This document shows, in pieces, positions 54,218 to 63,655 of a stretch of DNA of 64,000 bases. A model generated the notes under the pieces. The model was not told the DNA's origin. It worked only from the letters and a program-made list of their open reading frames with translations, and searched no databases. How positions within the stretch are numbered: the first letter of the stretch is position 1; each line of letters opens with the position of its first letter. Where the stretch lies: NCBI RefSeq assembly GCF_004920405.1, contig NZ_RFLV01000001.1, positions 186,001-250,000 of the forward strand, given 5' to 3'. Both the position numbers and the translations under genes were made by a program. This DNA is from Pseudomonas leptonychotis. Lineage in GTDB: Bacteria > Pseudomonadota > Gammaproteobacteria > Pseudomonadales > Pseudomonadaceae.

Positions 54218-54631
54218 ATGCTTGAACGCCCCCGCCGCCTCAATGGTTTACGCCACTTAGCCCTGCTGGTTCCCAACCTGGAAGCCTGCGAACGCTTCTA
54301 CGTGGATATTCTCGGCATGCAGGTGCTACACCGCGCCAATGAGGATCTGGTTTACCTGACCTGCGGCAACGATAACCTTTCCCTAGGCCGCGCCTTCGTG
54401 CCCAGCAGCGGTGAACAGGCGGTGGACCACTACGGTTTTATCGTCGACAGCATCGATGAACTGCACGCCTGGTATCACTACCTCAAGGAACAAGGCGTGA
54501 CCTTGCTCGACCGGCCTTTCGCTCACGGCGACGGTGCGCACAGCTTTCACCTGCTCGACCCCGCGGGCAATAAGGTACAGCCCATTTATCATCCAGCGGT
54601 TTCCGGGCAGAGCTTTAGCTCAACCATGTAA
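54218..54631 (+). CDS. VOC-superfamily (glyoxalase/dioxygenase-like) protein
   Basis: A 137-residue protein from the ATG at 54218 behind GGGAG. Two paired motifs: LRHLALLVPNLEACERFYVDILGMQV and VDHYGFIVDSIDELHAWYHYLKEQGV. The usual metal-binding Glu in the C-terminal DPxGN-x-E segment is Gln here (DPAGNKVQPIYHP), though other ligands could serve. Substrate unknown. Confidence 0.8.
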   Translation: MLERPRRLNGLRHLALLVPNLEACERFYVDILGMQVLHRANEDLVYLTCGNDNLSLGRAFVPSSGEQAVDHYGFIVDSIDELHAWYHYLKEQGVTLLDRPFAHGDGAHSFHLLDPAGNKVQPIYHPAVSGQSFSSTM

Positions 54632-54807
54632 CGACAAGCCACCGCTGCACGGCACACAGCCCGGACAGCAAGGAGCCGCACCACATCAGGCTAAACAGGC
54701 ATTCACTGTTTACTGGCTTGCAGGTAAGGTGGTGCCAAAGACTATGCTGCCAAGTAGCCAGTATTCTTTTTGCGCATCGCTATTATCAGTAATCGTATTG
54801 TGAGTGT

Positions 54808-56142
54808 ATGAAAGCCAGTACCTACGCGCCGACCGAGAACCTTGTCGACTTGCTACTCGACGCTATATGCGTTGTGGATACACGCGGGCGCTTCGTTTTT
54901 GTCAGTGCGGCCTGCCAACGTATTTTCGGCTATCGCGCAGACGAAATGATTGGCAAGGCCATGATCGAAATGGTCCACCCCGAAGACCGCGGTAAAACCC
55001 TCCAGGCCGCCGCAGAGGTAATGGCCGGCGTGAACAAACCACACTTCGAGAACCGCTACCTACGCAAGGATGGCAGCACGGTGCACATTCTCTGGTCCGC
55101 ACGCTGGTCAGAGGACGATCAGGTGCGCATCGCCGTGGCCCATGACATTAGCGAGCGCAAGCGCAGCGAAGCCCTACAAACGGCCCTGTATGACATTTCC
55201 GAAGCGGCCCACTCGGCAAAGAACCTGCTGGGATTGTTTCAGCAAGTGCATCAGGTCATTGGCGAGTTACTGCCGACCCTCAATTTTTCAGTGGCACTGT
55301 ACGATGAACAGAGCGACGAGCTGAGTTATCCCTACCCGGCTGAGCAACCGCCGATACCTGTCACCCATGCGCACGTAAATGCCGCCACCCTGAGCGCGCA
55401 AGTGGTTCGCAGCGGTAAAACCCTGCTGCTCTGCGATGATAGCCAAACGCAGATGACCACCACGCACAGCTGGCTGGGTGTGCCACTACATTCACATCGT
55501 GGCGTCATTGGGGCGCTGGTAATGCAAAGCAGTGCATCGGCGCGTTACGGCGAGCGCGATCAGGAGTTGCTGCAATTTGTCTCAACTCAGGTGGCTACGG
55601 CCATCGAGCGTCAACAGATGCTCAGCCGCTTACAGTTTATGGCGCAGTACGACCAGCTCACGCAATTGCCCAACCGCGAGCTGTTGCGCGATCGACTGCA
55701 CACGGCCCTGGCCCGTGCGCGCCGTGAGCAGTCGCAAGTGGCGTTGCTGTTCCTCGACCTGGACAAATTCAAGCAGGTCAACGACAGCCTTGGCCATGCC
55801 GCCGGTGATTTACTGCTACAAGGCGTCGCCCAACGAATCCAGCTATGTCTGCGCGAGGCCGATACGGTGGCCCGCTTTGCCGGTGATGAATTCGTCGTAC
55901 TGTTGGAGGATTTCCACTCGGCCGATCACGCCAGCGCAGTGGCCGAAAAAATCCGCCATTGCCTTAACCAGCCCTTCGATCTCGATGGACAGAGCCAGAC
56001 CATCTACCCGAGCATCGGTATCGCCCTGTATCCGCAGCATGCTCAAGATGAACAACAGCTGCTGCAACATGCCGACAACGCCATGTACCGGGCCAAGCAG
56101 AAAGGCGGAAACCGTGCGCATAGCGCTCTGGAGCCTGAGTAA
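54808..56142 (+). CDS. PAS-GAF-GGDEF diguanylate cyclase
   Basis: A 444-residue cytoplasmic signalling protein. A PAS/PAC domain (~10-122; FVFVSAACQRIFGYRADEMIGK, ENRYLRKDGSTVHILWSARW), a GAF domain (~130-280) and a GGDEF domain (~285-440). The active site is AGDEF (358-362), a variant compatible with cyclase activity, and READ upstream forms the product-inhibition I-site. YDQLTQLPNRELLRDRL is the classic start. It synthesises c-di-GMP, so it could oppose the HD-GYP protein at 37357-39315. The ribosome site is weak. Confidence 0.92.
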   Translation: MKASTYAPTENLVDLLLDAICVVDTRGRFVFVSAACQRIFGYRADEMIGKAMIEMVHPEDRGKTLQAAAEVMAGVNKPHFENRYLRKDGSTVHILWSARWSEDDQVRIAVAHDISERKRSEALQTALYDISEAAHSAKNLLGLFQQVHQVIGELLPTLNFSVALYDEQSDELSYPYPAEQPPIPVTHAHVNAATLSAQVVRSGKTLLLCDDSQTQMTTTHSWLGVPLHSHRGVIGALVMQSSASARYGERDQELLQFVSTQVATAIERQQMLSRLQFMAQYDQLTQLPNRELLRDRLHTALARARREQSQVALLFLDLDKFKQVNDSLGHAAGDLLLQGVAQRIQLCLREADTVARFAGDEFVVLLEDFHSADHASAVAEKIRHCLNQPFDLDGQSQTIYPSIGIALYPQHAQDEQQLLQHADNAMYRAKQKGGNRAHSALEPE

Positions 56143-56150
56143 GGCATATG

Positions 56151-56178
56151 AAAAAGCCCGCCAATTGGCGGGCTTTTT
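56151..56178. terminator. Bidirectional terminator between the diguanylate cyclase and fpr
   Basis: AAAAAGCCCGCC-AATT-GGCGGGCTTTTT hairpin with A and T runs on both sides, between convergent genes. Confidence 0.95.
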
Positions 56179-56191
56179 ATTGACGTAGCGC

Positions 56192-56971
56192 TTACTTCTC
56201 GACGAAGGCACGCTCAATCAGGTAGTCACCCGGCTCGCGCATACGGGCCGAAACCTGCAGGCCGAACTCGTTGAGCACTTCACTGGTTTCATCGAGCATG
56301 CTTGGGCTGCCGCAGATCATCGCACGATCATCCTGCGGGTTGATCGGTGGCAGGCCGATGTCCTGGAACAGCTTGCCGCTGCGCATCAGGTCGGTCAGAC
56401 GGCCTTGATTCTCGAACGGCTCACGGGTCACCGTCGGGTAGTAAATCAACTTGCCCTTCAATGCATCACCGAAGAATTCATTACGCGGCAGATGCTCGGT
56501 GATGAGCTCGCGGTAAGCCACTTCGTTCACATAGCGTACGCCGTGAACCAGAATCACCTTTTCGAAGCGCTCGTAGGTTTCCGGGTCTTGAATCACGCTC
56601 ATAAAAGGAGCCAAGCCGGTGCCCGTGCTGAGCAGATACAGGTGTTTTCCGGGCTTTAGGTCATCCAGCACCAAGGTGCCGGTGGGCTTCTTGCTGATGA
56701 TGATCTCGTCGCCTTCTTTAAGGTGTTGCAGCTGCGAGGTCAGCGGACCATCAGGCACCTTAATGCTGAAAAACTCCAGGTGCTCTTCCCAGTTAGGGCT
56801 GGCGATTGAATAGGCGCGCATCAGCGGACGCCCCGTATCCTGCTGCAGGCCGATCATCACAAACTGGCCATTCTCAAAGCGCAATCCTGGGTCACGGGTG
56901 CACTTAAAGCTGAACAACGTATCGTTCCAATGGTGAACGCTCAGAATGCGCTCGGCGTTAAGGTTGCTCAT
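56192..56971 (-). CDS. fpr: Ferredoxin-NADP reductase
   Basis: A 259-residue flavoprotein. FAD motif RAYSIASPNWEEHLEFFSIKVPDGPLTSQLQHLKEGD, NADP region LLSTGTGLAPFMSVIQD and CGSPSMLDE, C-terminal ERAFVEK. It reduces ferredoxins and, in Pseudomonas, Bfd for iron release. Divergent from finR, whose LysR product is the known superoxide-responsive activator of fpr in P. putida. Confidence 0.95.
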   Translation of the reverse strand: MSNLNAERILSVHHWNDTLFSFKCTRDPGLRFENGQFVMIGLQQDTGRPLMRAYSIASPNWEEHLEFFSIKVPDGPLTSQLQHLKEGDEIIISKKPTGTLVLDDLKPGKHLYLLSTGTGLAPFMSVIQDPETYERFEKVILVHGVRYVNEVAYRELITEHLPRNEFFGDALKGKLIYYPTVTREPFENQGRLTDLMRSGKLFQDIGLPPINPQDDRAMICGSPSMLDETSEVLNEFGLQVSARMREPGDYLIERAFVEK

Positions 56972-57056
56972 GCTCGGGGCTCCGCAGAGGGTAATGTCAT
57001 CAGCGCGCCTGAGCGCAATTGCGAGCTAGTGTAATGATCGGCACAATATCTGTTAA

Positions 57057-57069
57057 CTTGATTATCAAG
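57057..57069. promoter_or_regulatory. Palindrome in the fpr-finR gap, candidate LysR-type operator
   Basis: CTTGATTATCAAG, a perfect palindrome, 24 bases before finR and 85 before fpr on the other strand, the position expected for a shared FinR site. Confidence 0.45.
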
Positions 57070-57093
57070 ATATAGGTTATCGGTTATATAGAT

Positions 57094-58020
57094 ATGCGAT
57101 TTACCCTCAGACAACTGCAAGTCTTCGTCGCCGTCGCTCAGCAGGAAAGCGTGTCGCGCGCTGCTGAATCCTTGGCCTTATCACAATCGGCTACCAGCAC
57201 CTCGTTGAGTGAACTGGAGCGCCAGTCCGATTGCCAGCTGTTCGACCGCGCCGGCAAACGCCTGTGCCTCAACGCACTCGGCCTGCAACTCTTGCCTCAG
57301 GCCGTCGCCCTGCTCGACCAGGCCAAAGAAATCGAACGCCTGCTGGGCGGCAAGAGCGGCTATGGCTCACTGAATGTCGGCGCCACACTGACCGTGGGCA
57401 ACTACCTGGCCACCCTGTTGATCGGCAGTTTTATGCAGCGTCACCCGGAGTGCCGGGTCAAACTGCAGGTGCATAACACCGCCTATGTGGTGCAGCAAAT
57501 CGCCCACTATGAGCTGGACATGGGCATGATCGAAGGCGACTGCCAGCACCCAGATATCGAGGTACAGCCTTGGGTCGAAGATGAGTTAGTGGTGTTTTGC
57601 GCGCCGCAGCATGCGCTGGCGCAGCGCGGTGAGGCGAGCCTGGAAGAGCTGGCACGCGAGGCGTGGATCTTAAGAGAGCAAGGCTCCGGCACTCGTCTGA
57701 CCTTTGACCAGGCGATGCGTCACCACCCCGGCAGCTTGAATATCCGCCTTGAGCTGGAGCACACCGAAGCCATCAAGCGTGCAGTGGAGTCAGGTCTCGG
57801 CATTGGCTGCATTTCCCGTTTGGCGCTGCGCGATGCGTTTCGCCGCGGCAGCTTGGTCGCCTTGGAGACGCCACAACTGGACCTGCGCCGACAGTTCTAC
57901 TTTATTTGGCACAAACAGAAGTATCAGACCGCCGCCATGCGTGAATTTATCGAGCTGTGCCGCGCGCTGACCGCCGGCGTGACGCGCAGCGATCAAATAG
58001 TCCTGCCTGCCATCGCCTGA
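57094..58020 (+). CDS. finR: LysR-family regulator FinR
   Basis: A 308-residue LysR-type regulator: N-terminal helix-turn-helix MRFTLRQLQVFVAVAQQESVSRAAESLALSQSATSTSLSELERQSDCQLFDRAGKRLCLNALG, then a periplasmic-binding-protein-like effector domain. Placement opposite fpr matches PA3398 and finR of P. putida. Confidence 0.9.
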   Translation: MRFTLRQLQVFVAVAQQESVSRAAESLALSQSATSTSLSELERQSDCQLFDRAGKRLCLNALGLQLLPQAVALLDQAKEIERLLGGKSGYGSLNVGATLTVGNYLATLLIGSFMQRHPECRVKLQVHNTAYVVQQIAHYELDMGMIEGDCQHPDIEVQPWVEDELVVFCAPQHALAQRGEASLEELAREAWILREQGSGTRLTFDQAMRHHPGSLNIRLELEHTEAIKRAVESGLGIGCISRLALRDAFRRGSLVALETPQLDLRRQFYFIWHKQKYQTAAMREFIELCRALTAGVTRSDQIVLPAIA

Positions 58021-58030
58021 GAACGTTGCA

Positions 58031-58396
58031 TTACCCCAGCAGAATAATTGCCCACACCAGGCCGATCAGGCAGAGCGCAGTGAACTGAGCAGCGCTGCCC
58101 ATATCTTTGGCGTTTTTTGACAGCGGATGCAACTCCAAGGAAATACGGTCAATCGCCGCCTCCACCGCTGAGTTGAGCAACTCGACGATCAGCGCCAGCA
58201 CACAGACCGCGACCATCATCGCGCGCTCGACACGGCTGACATCCAGGAAGAAGGCCAAGGGCACAAGCACCAGGTTGACCAACAGCAGCTGGCGAAAGGC
58301 TGCCTCACCGGTAAAGGCCGCATGCAAACCAGCCAGCGAATAGCCGGTGGCATTGAGAACACGTTTAAAGCCTGTTTGGCCTTTGAATGGCGACAT
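58031..58396 (-). CDS. dgkA: Diacylglycerol kinase
   Basis: A 121-residue integral membrane kinase with three helices. The family signature AVEAAIDRISLELHPLSKNAKDMGSAAQF (catalytic Glu and Asp region) is intact. It recycles diacylglycerol. Start chosen at MSPFKGQTGFKRVLNATGYSLAGLHAAF; two Met codons before it are possible. Only 10 bases separate its stop from finR's. Confidence 0.95.
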   Translation of the reverse strand: MSPFKGQTGFKRVLNATGYSLAGLHAAFTGEAAFRQLLLVNLVLVPLAFFLDVSRVERAMMVAVCVLALIVELLNSAVEAAIDRISLELHPLSKNAKDMGSAAQFTALCLIGLVWAIILLG

Positions 58397-58455
58397 CATC
58401 ACGACCATCTGCAAGAAAGCCCGGCAGGCTACGCCAAGCTTGGGCTAAAAGCACT

Positions 58456-59106
58456 TCAGTTCGCTGGGATCGATTCCAGCTGCTGCAACAGCAACGCGGC
58501 CTGAGTGCGTGTGCGCACACCCAGCTTGCGAAAAATTGCCGTGACATGGGCTTTAACCGTGGCTTCAGACACGCTCAACTCGTAAGCAATCTGTTTATTC
58601 AGCAAGCCGTCACAAACCATGGTCAGCACGCGAAATTGCTGCGGCGTCAAGCTGGCTAAGCCGGCGCTGGCCGCCTTGGCTTCGGCTGACAAGGCAATCG
58701 CTTCCTGACTCTGCTGCGGCCACCAAACCTCGCCATCGAGCACCAACCGCACCGCTTGTTGAATGGTTTCCAGCGGGCTGGATTTGGGGATAAAGCCACT
58801 GGCTCCAAACTCCCGCGAGCGTGCAACGATGGCCGGATCTTCCTGGGCAGAGATCATCACCACCGGAATATGCGGGTATTGCCCACGCAACAGCACCAGG
58901 CCAGAAAAACCGTAAGCACCCGGCATGTTGAGGTCGAGCAAGACCAGATCCCAATCCGTCTTCTGCACCAGGCAGGCTTCCAGCTCGGCAATGCTGGCCG
59001 CCTCAACCAGTCGCACATCGGGCCCCAGCCCCAGAGTCAGCGCCTGTTGCAGGGCGCTGCGAAACAAGGGGTGGTCATCAGCAATGAGAATTTCAAATGC
59101 GGCCAT
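58456..59106 (-). CDS. erdR: LuxR-family response regulator ErdR
   Basis: A 216-residue regulator from the ATG at 59106. REC domain (MAAFEILIADDHPLFRSALQQAL; LVLLDLNMPG with the phospho-acceptor Asp; PVVMISAQ) and C-terminal LuxR helix-turn-helix (LTPQQFRVLTMVCDGLLNKQIAYELSVSEATVKAHVTAIFRKLGVRTRTQAALLL). Adjacent to dgkA as PA3604 is to PA3603. ErdR regulates ethanol/acetate metabolism genes in Pseudomonas, known with a sensor kinase encoded elsewhere. Confidence 0.92.
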   Translation of the reverse strand: MAAFEILIADDHPLFRSALQQALTLGLGPDVRLVEAASIAELEACLVQKTDWDLVLLDLNMPGAYGFSGLVLLRGQYPHIPVVMISAQEDPAIVARSREFGASGFIPKSSPLETIQQAVRLVLDGEVWWPQQSQEAIALSAEAKAASAGLASLTPQQFRVLTMVCDGLLNKQIAYELSVSEATVKAHVTAIFRKLGVRTRTQAALLLQQLESIPAN

Positions 59107-59132
59107 GGTGAATCCTGTTTTTGTTATATGGA

Positions 59133-59149
59133 TACCCCTCAAGGGGGTA
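59133..59149. promoter_or_regulatory. TACCCC/GGGGTA inverted repeat upstream of erdR
   Basis: TACCCC-TCAAG-GGGGTA, arms of six bases around five, starting 27 bases upstream of erdR. Likely an operator; whether ErdR itself binds it is a guess. Confidence 0.45.
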
Positions 59150-59307
59150 CTGCCCAAGGCACGGTGAGCAGCGCATGCAGGTCGCAAAATTGCAGCGCAA
59201 AAAAATCTGAAAACGCAAAAAAGCGCCCCAGCATGCCGAGCGCTGACGGGGTGGTCAAGTACGACGCTTTGCGGCACAGTTCGCAGCTTTGCCAGCGAGA
59301 GTTTGAA

Positions 59308-60192
59308 ATGCGAAGCCATGCCCTGCGCGCCGATCTGTTGATGCTCGTGACCGCCATGATCTGGGGCTCATCTTTTGTCGCTCAACGCTTGGGGATGGAC
59401 TCCATTGGCCCCTTTCTCTACAGCGGCCTGCGCTTTGCTCTGGCGGCGCTGATTCTGCTGCCGGTGTTGCGTTTACTAGAAGGCCGCAGCAACAGCGCTA
59501 CAATCGTCCCACTAAACCGTCAGCTGCTGCGTGGCGGATTGCTGATGGGCCTGGCACTGGCGCTGGGGATCAACCTGCAGCAGGTAGGCCTGCTGTTTAC
59601 CAGTGTGACCAACTCCGGTTTTATCACCGGGCTGTACGTAATCATCGTGCCGCTGCTGGGGCTGTTTATCGGCCATAAGACCGGCCTGGGCATCTGGCTA
59701 GGCGCGTGCCTGGCGGTGGTCGGCATGTTCCTGCTCAGCGTTGGCGACGGCTTTCAGGTGGCCTCCGGTGATTGGCTGCAACTGGCCGGTGCCTTCGTCT
59801 GGGGCGTGCATGTGTTGCTGGTGGGGTTCTTTGCCGGTCGACATGACCCACTGCGCCTAGCACTGGTGCAGTTCATCGCTTGCGCGGCGATCAGCCTGGT
59901 GCTCGCGGTGATCTTCGAGGAAATTCAGTTGCAGTCGATCATTGCCGCGGGACCGGCAATTCTCTATGGCGGGATATTTGGCGTGGCCGTCGGCTTTACC
60001 CTGCAGGTGGTGGCGCAAAAAGACGCCATCGCCTCCCATGCCGCCATCATCCTCTCGCTGGAGGCCGTATTCGCTGCCATTGCGGGCGCCTGGCTTCTCG
60101 GCGAGTCGTTGGATGTGCGCGGCTACTTCGGTTGTGCACTGATGTTTGCCGGCATGCTGCTGGCGCAACTGTGGCCAAAAAAACTGGCATAA
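59308..60192 (+). CDS. EamA-family (DMT) transporter
   Basis: A 294-residue ten-helix drug/metabolite exporter-like protein from ATG 59308 (MRSHALRADLLMLVTAMIWGSSFVAQRLGMDSIGPFLYSGLRFALAALILLPVL), with the internal duplication (AITLLAAFVWGVHVLLVG-like block; second EamA repeat LEAVFAAIAGAWLLGESLDVRGYFGCALMFAGMLLAQL). Substrate unknown. GAGAG lies 8-12 bases upstream. Confidence 0.85.
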   Translation: MRSHALRADLLMLVTAMIWGSSFVAQRLGMDSIGPFLYSGLRFALAALILLPVLRLLEGRSNSATIVPLNRQLLRGGLLMGLALALGINLQQVGLLFTSVTNSGFITGLYVIIVPLLGLFIGHKTGLGIWLGACLAVVGMFLLSVGDGFQVASGDWLQLAGAFVWGVHVLLVGFFAGRHDPLRLALVQFIACAAISLVLAVIFEEIQLQSIIAAGPAILYGGIFGVAVGFTLQVVAQKDAIASHAAIILSLEAVFAAIAGAWLLGESLDVRGYFGCALMFAGMLLAQLWPKKLA

Positions 60193-60204
60193 CATCAGGG
60201 CCCG

Positions 60205-60915
60205 CTAAAGAAACTCGCGCAGGCGATCATGCGCTGGATCATCCAGCGGTACTGCGCGCGGAGCCTTGGCGGCCAGGTAGTGCTGACTAAAGACATCCAG
60301 ATAGGCATTCAAACCATCGGCGGCGCGCTGGTCACCCGCCAGCTCCAAACACAAAGCTGCGACCTCGGCGGTACAAAAGTGATCGTCACGCTTGGAGCGG
60401 CGCAGCTTGTAGCGTGACAGCTGCTCAGCCTGCAGGCTGAGCACCGGCAAACTGTCGAGATAAGGGCTTTTACGAAACATCTTGCGTGCTTCGCTCCAGG
60501 TGGCATCCAGCAACACGAATAACGGCCGCTTGCCAGGTGCCGGCTGCACCTCGCTGACAACCCGCTCGGCCGCCACATATTCCCCGGGAAACACCAGATA
60601 AGGCTGCCACTGCGGGTCGCTCAGCAACGCTGGCAACCCTGCATCAACCTCCACCCGTGACCAACCGAATGCCGAGGTATCGGCCAATACATCGGCAATC
60701 AGCCAACCAGTGTTGCTCGGCTTGAGCGCCTCAACATCATGCATCAACAGGCACACCGCAGAGGTTGACTCGATACGTGGACGCCAGGCGCACAGGCAGT
60801 GAGTCACGGCCAAACGGCATTCATCACAGCGCACCGAGCGGCTGCCACGGGCCAGAAAAGGTTTGACGCTGCGGGCAATGCGCGCCGCACGCAAACGCGC
60901 AACAGCGTGACTCAT
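60205..60915 (-). CDS. tapT: DTW-domain tRNA-uridine aminocarboxypropyltransferase
   Basis: A 236-residue protein. N-terminal cysteine pattern CDECRLAVTHCLC, probable metal site, then the DTW-family motif LLDATWSEARKMFRKSP and RSKRDDHFCTAEVAALCLEL. The family places an acp group on tRNA uridine-47 using S-adenosylmethionine. ATG at 60915 or two codons upstream; symbol by family, not by close identity. Confidence 0.82.
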   Translation of the reverse strand: MSHAVARLRAARIARSVKPFLARGSRSVRCDECRLAVTHCLCAWRPRIESTSAVCLLMHDVEALKPSNTGWLIADVLADTSAFGWSRVEVDAGLPALLSDPQWQPYLVFPGEYVAAERVVSEVQPAPGKRPLFVLLDATWSEARKMFRKSPYLDSLPVLSLQAEQLSRYKLRRSKRDDHFCTAEVAALCLELAGDQRAADGLNAYLDVFSQHYLAAKAPRAVPLDDPAHDRLREFL

Positions 60916-61137
60916 ACCCAATCCGCCTGCACAAAGAAAAAGAACGGCATCGGTTATTCCAGGAATCTATAAGCGCGGCAGTCTAACAAAGCTGCGTCAT
61001 GCTTATTTGCCAACCTGCCAAACCCACAACGTACGACTGAGCCTGCCGTAACGATGAACGGACGAGTAAGATAGGCGCCACTGAACCTCTAGCGGTGCTC
61101 ACCGGTCTGAGGAGTCGAATCGACTTTGGAGAACCCC

Positions 61138-61536
61138 ATGCTGCGTTTGACCAGCCTGACCCTGGCCTTAAGCCTGCCCTTGTTTGCCCATGCCGCCAGC
61201 TTGAAAGACTTTGAACTGAACAAGACCCTGGAAAATGTCGCGCGCGAAAGCAGCGTGGGTACACCACGGGCGATAAACGAAGACATTCTCGATCAAGGCT
61301 ACACCGTAGACGGCAGTGACTTGGTCAACCATCTCAGTGTACGCAGCGAGCATGCGGCGCAGATGCGCGGCAACCCCGACGTAGTCCGCGCACAGCTGGC
61401 CAATAGCGTGTGCCGCAATGCCGGTTATCGTCAGTTGTTGGTGCGCGGCGCGGCGCTGCGTTACGAGTTCAGCGAATATAAAAGCAATCGGCCAGTGACC
61501 ACCGAACGTTTCAGCAAGGCAGATTGTGGCCTGTAG
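61138..61536 (+). CDS. PA3611-like secreted protein (quorum-regulated virulence factor family)
   Basis: A 132-residue protein with signal peptide MLRLTSLTLALSLPLFAHAA and mature SLKDFELNKTLENVARESSVGTPRAINEDILDQGYTVDGSDLVNHL. Cysteines in SVCRNAGYRQLL and the final ADCGL could form a disulfide. It matches the PA3611 type known from P. aeruginosa structural work; its function there is unresolved. GGAG precedes the ATG. Confidence 0.85.
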   Translation: MLRLTSLTLALSLPLFAHAASLKDFELNKTLENVARESSVGTPRAINEDILDQGYTVDGSDLVNHLSVRSEHAAQMRGNPDVVRAQLANSVCRNAGYRQLLVRGAALRYEFSEYKSNRPVTTERFSKADCGL

Positions 61537-61896
61537 CCTTATCGCCTGCTGAAACGTGGCGTGACATGACGTACCACCCACACGATTTGCAGATAACGCA
61601 CGCGCAACACCGCTGCGCCCTACGCACGCCGCAGCTCTCAGCTCAATTGATTGCTGTGTACGGCCGGTAACCGACAGTCTGTATTGACCCCTCAGAGCAA
61701 CTCGAACCAACGCTATCGGCTCGCGCGCGCAGATGCCCTCTCGACTGATCAACCATTGCCTCCAGCTAATCAGGCGAGCCAGGACGGGCAGTTATTGCCC
61801 AGGTGTGGCGCCGCACAAACGTGCACTGCCAGCCATACTCAGGACAAGGCCGAGGCAGCATTCCAGCCTCGACCTGCAACCAGAAGGAGACGGTGT
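61537..61896. other. Intergenic region before the LOG gene
   Basis: 360 bases with no gene I accept. The LOG reading frame stays open back to 61651 but lacks a ribosome site and family resemblance there. No promoter or repeat assigned. Confidence 0.5.
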
Positions 61897-62976
61897 ATGC
61901 CTTATGAATCGGACGAGCGTGTGCCCCCGCATTTTCGGATCAGTGACGTCGACCTGAACAAGAAAGTCGAAGAACTCAGCAGCTTGTCAGCGCCAATTAA
62001 CAGCCCTAACACCAAGCTCTATCAAGCGATGCTCAGCACTCTTGTGCGGATGGCCCAAGCAGACCGCAGCCGCTGGGACGCCAAAATAATGCAACAGACC
62101 CTGCGCGAAATGGAGCATGCCTTCAGCGCGCTGGAGCCCTTCAAGCAGCGGCGTAAGGTGACCGTGTTCGGCTCAGCACGCACACCTAGCAGCCACCCGA
62201 TATACGCTCTGGCTCGCGACCTCGGCGCCACCCTGGCCAAGCACAACCTGATGGTCATCACCGGTGCTGGAGGCGGCATCATGGCTGCCGCTCACGAAGG
62301 CGCAGGGTTGGAGAACAGTTTGGGGTTCAATATCACCTTGCCCTTCGAACAAGGTGCCAATGCCACCGTGCACGGCAGTAACAACCTGTTGCCATTCCAC
62401 TTTTTCTTCTTGCGCAAGCTGTTCTTCGTCAAGGAAGCCGACGGCCTGGTGCTCTGCCCCGGAGGTTTCGGCACCTTGGACGAAGCGCTGGAAGTGCTGA
62501 CCCTGATTCAGACAGGTAAAAGCCCACTGGTACCCGTGGTATTACTCGACCAGCCAGGCGGTACCTTCTGGACCAGTGCCCTGACGTTTATCCACGAACA
62601 GCTGCAAGACAACGGCTATATCCTGCCCAGCGACATGCATTTGGTGCGCCTGGCGCACAGCGCCGAAGAAGCCGCCGAGGAAATCGACCAGTTCTACCGC
62701 AACTACCATTCCAGCCGCTGGCTTAAGGAGCGTTACGTTATTCGTCTTAACCATGCGTTAAATGAGGCCGCCATGCAGCAGCTCAACAGCGAGTTTGGCG
62801 ATCTCTGCAAACACGGCGATTTTCAACAACACCCACGTTGTGAATCCGAACAGGACGAACCTGAGCTCTGCCACATGACGCGTCTGGTCTTTGCTTTTAG
62901 CGGCCGTAACCACGGACGTTTGCGTCAACTGCTGGACCTGGTCAATCAGGAGCAAAACTGGGTAAAAAACGCCTGA
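61897..62976 (+). CDS. LOG-family nucleotide 5'-monophosphate nucleosidase
   Basis: A 359-residue protein with AAGGAG before the ATG. LOG-family motifs: KVTVFGSARTP, VITGAGGGIMAAAHEGAG and VLCPGGFGTLDEALEVLTLIQTG (the PGGxGTxxE active-site motif). Family enzymes release ribose 5-phosphate from nucleoside monophosphates (PpnN-like) or activate cytokinins. It has extra N- and C-terminal parts of ~90 and ~100 residues compared with minimal LOG proteins. Confidence 0.88.
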   Translation: MPYESDERVPPHFRISDVDLNKKVEELSSLSAPINSPNTKLYQAMLSTLVRMAQADRSRWDAKIMQQTLREMEHAFSALEPFKQRRKVTVFGSARTPSSHPIYALARDLGATLAKHNLMVITGAGGGIMAAAHEGAGLENSLGFNITLPFEQGANATVHGSNNLLPFHFFFLRKLFFVKEADGLVLCPGGFGTLDEALEVLTLIQTGKSPLVPVVLLDQPGGTFWTSALTFIHEQLQDNGYILPSDMHLVRLAHSAEEAAEEIDQFYRNYHSSRWLKERYVIRLNHALNEAAMQQLNSEFGDLCKHGDFQQHPRCESEQDEPELCHMTRLVFAFSGRNHGRLRQLLDLVNQEQNWVKNA

Positions 62977-63182
62977 CCTGCGCCATCCTGCATGGGCCTG
63001 CTCACGGCTAGAGAAAATAGCGACCGCACCACCGAACAAACAGCTAGTGGCTGCCAACTTTGCAGTACACAAGCACGACAGCCGTACTGTTGCAGTATCG
63101 GGAGGCAGGAAGGGCTAATGGGGATAGCGAGATAAAACAGTGGGGACGGATGCAAGTTGGCCGAGCAACAGCAAGCGCCGAC

Positions 63183-63647
63183 TTAATCGTCCAGCGCACC
63201 ACGCAGCAACCGCCCGATCAAATCCAGCGGATAGCCGCGGTAGCTGAGAAAGCGCCCCTGCTGGGCACGCTCGCGTGCATCTTGCGGCAACTCACCGGCG
63301 AACTTGCGTTGCCAGGTGGCGTGTAGCTGCTCTCGCCAATCGATACCACTGTCGCGCAGCGCCTGCTCAACGTCGTCACGCGCCAGGCCACGCTGTGTCA
63401 GCTCTTCACGAATACGTAACGGTCCATAACCGGCACGCGCACGATAGCTGACAAAGGCTTCCAGATAGCGCGCCTCAGACAACAAACCCTCTTGCGCCAG
63501 GCGGTCGAGGGCTGTTTCGATCAATTCATCTGTTGCGCCACGCCGGCGTAGCTTGCGGGTCAACTCGACGCGACCATGCTCACGCCGCGCGAGTAGATCC
63601 ATAGCCGCCCGTCGCACCGCGACGGGGTTATCTAGAACGATGGGCAT
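63183..63647 (-). CDS. recX: RecA regulatory protein RecX
   Basis: A 154-residue RecX: three helical repeats ([114 protein letters not shown]). It limits RecA filament growth. It lies eight bases after recA, as usual. Confidence 0.95.
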   Translation of the reverse strand: MPIVLDNPVAVRRAAMDLLARREHGRVELTRKLRRRGATDELIETALDRLAQEGLLSEARYLEAFVSYRARAGYGPLRIREELTQRGLARDDVEQALRDSGIDWREQLHATWQRKFAGELPQDARERAQQGRFLSYRGYPLDLIGRLLRGALDD

Positions 63648-63655
63648 AAAGACAA

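Noticed and set aside
61651..61896. N-terminal extension of the LOG protein
   Set aside because: No ribosome site there, while AAGGAG stands at the inner ATG 61897.
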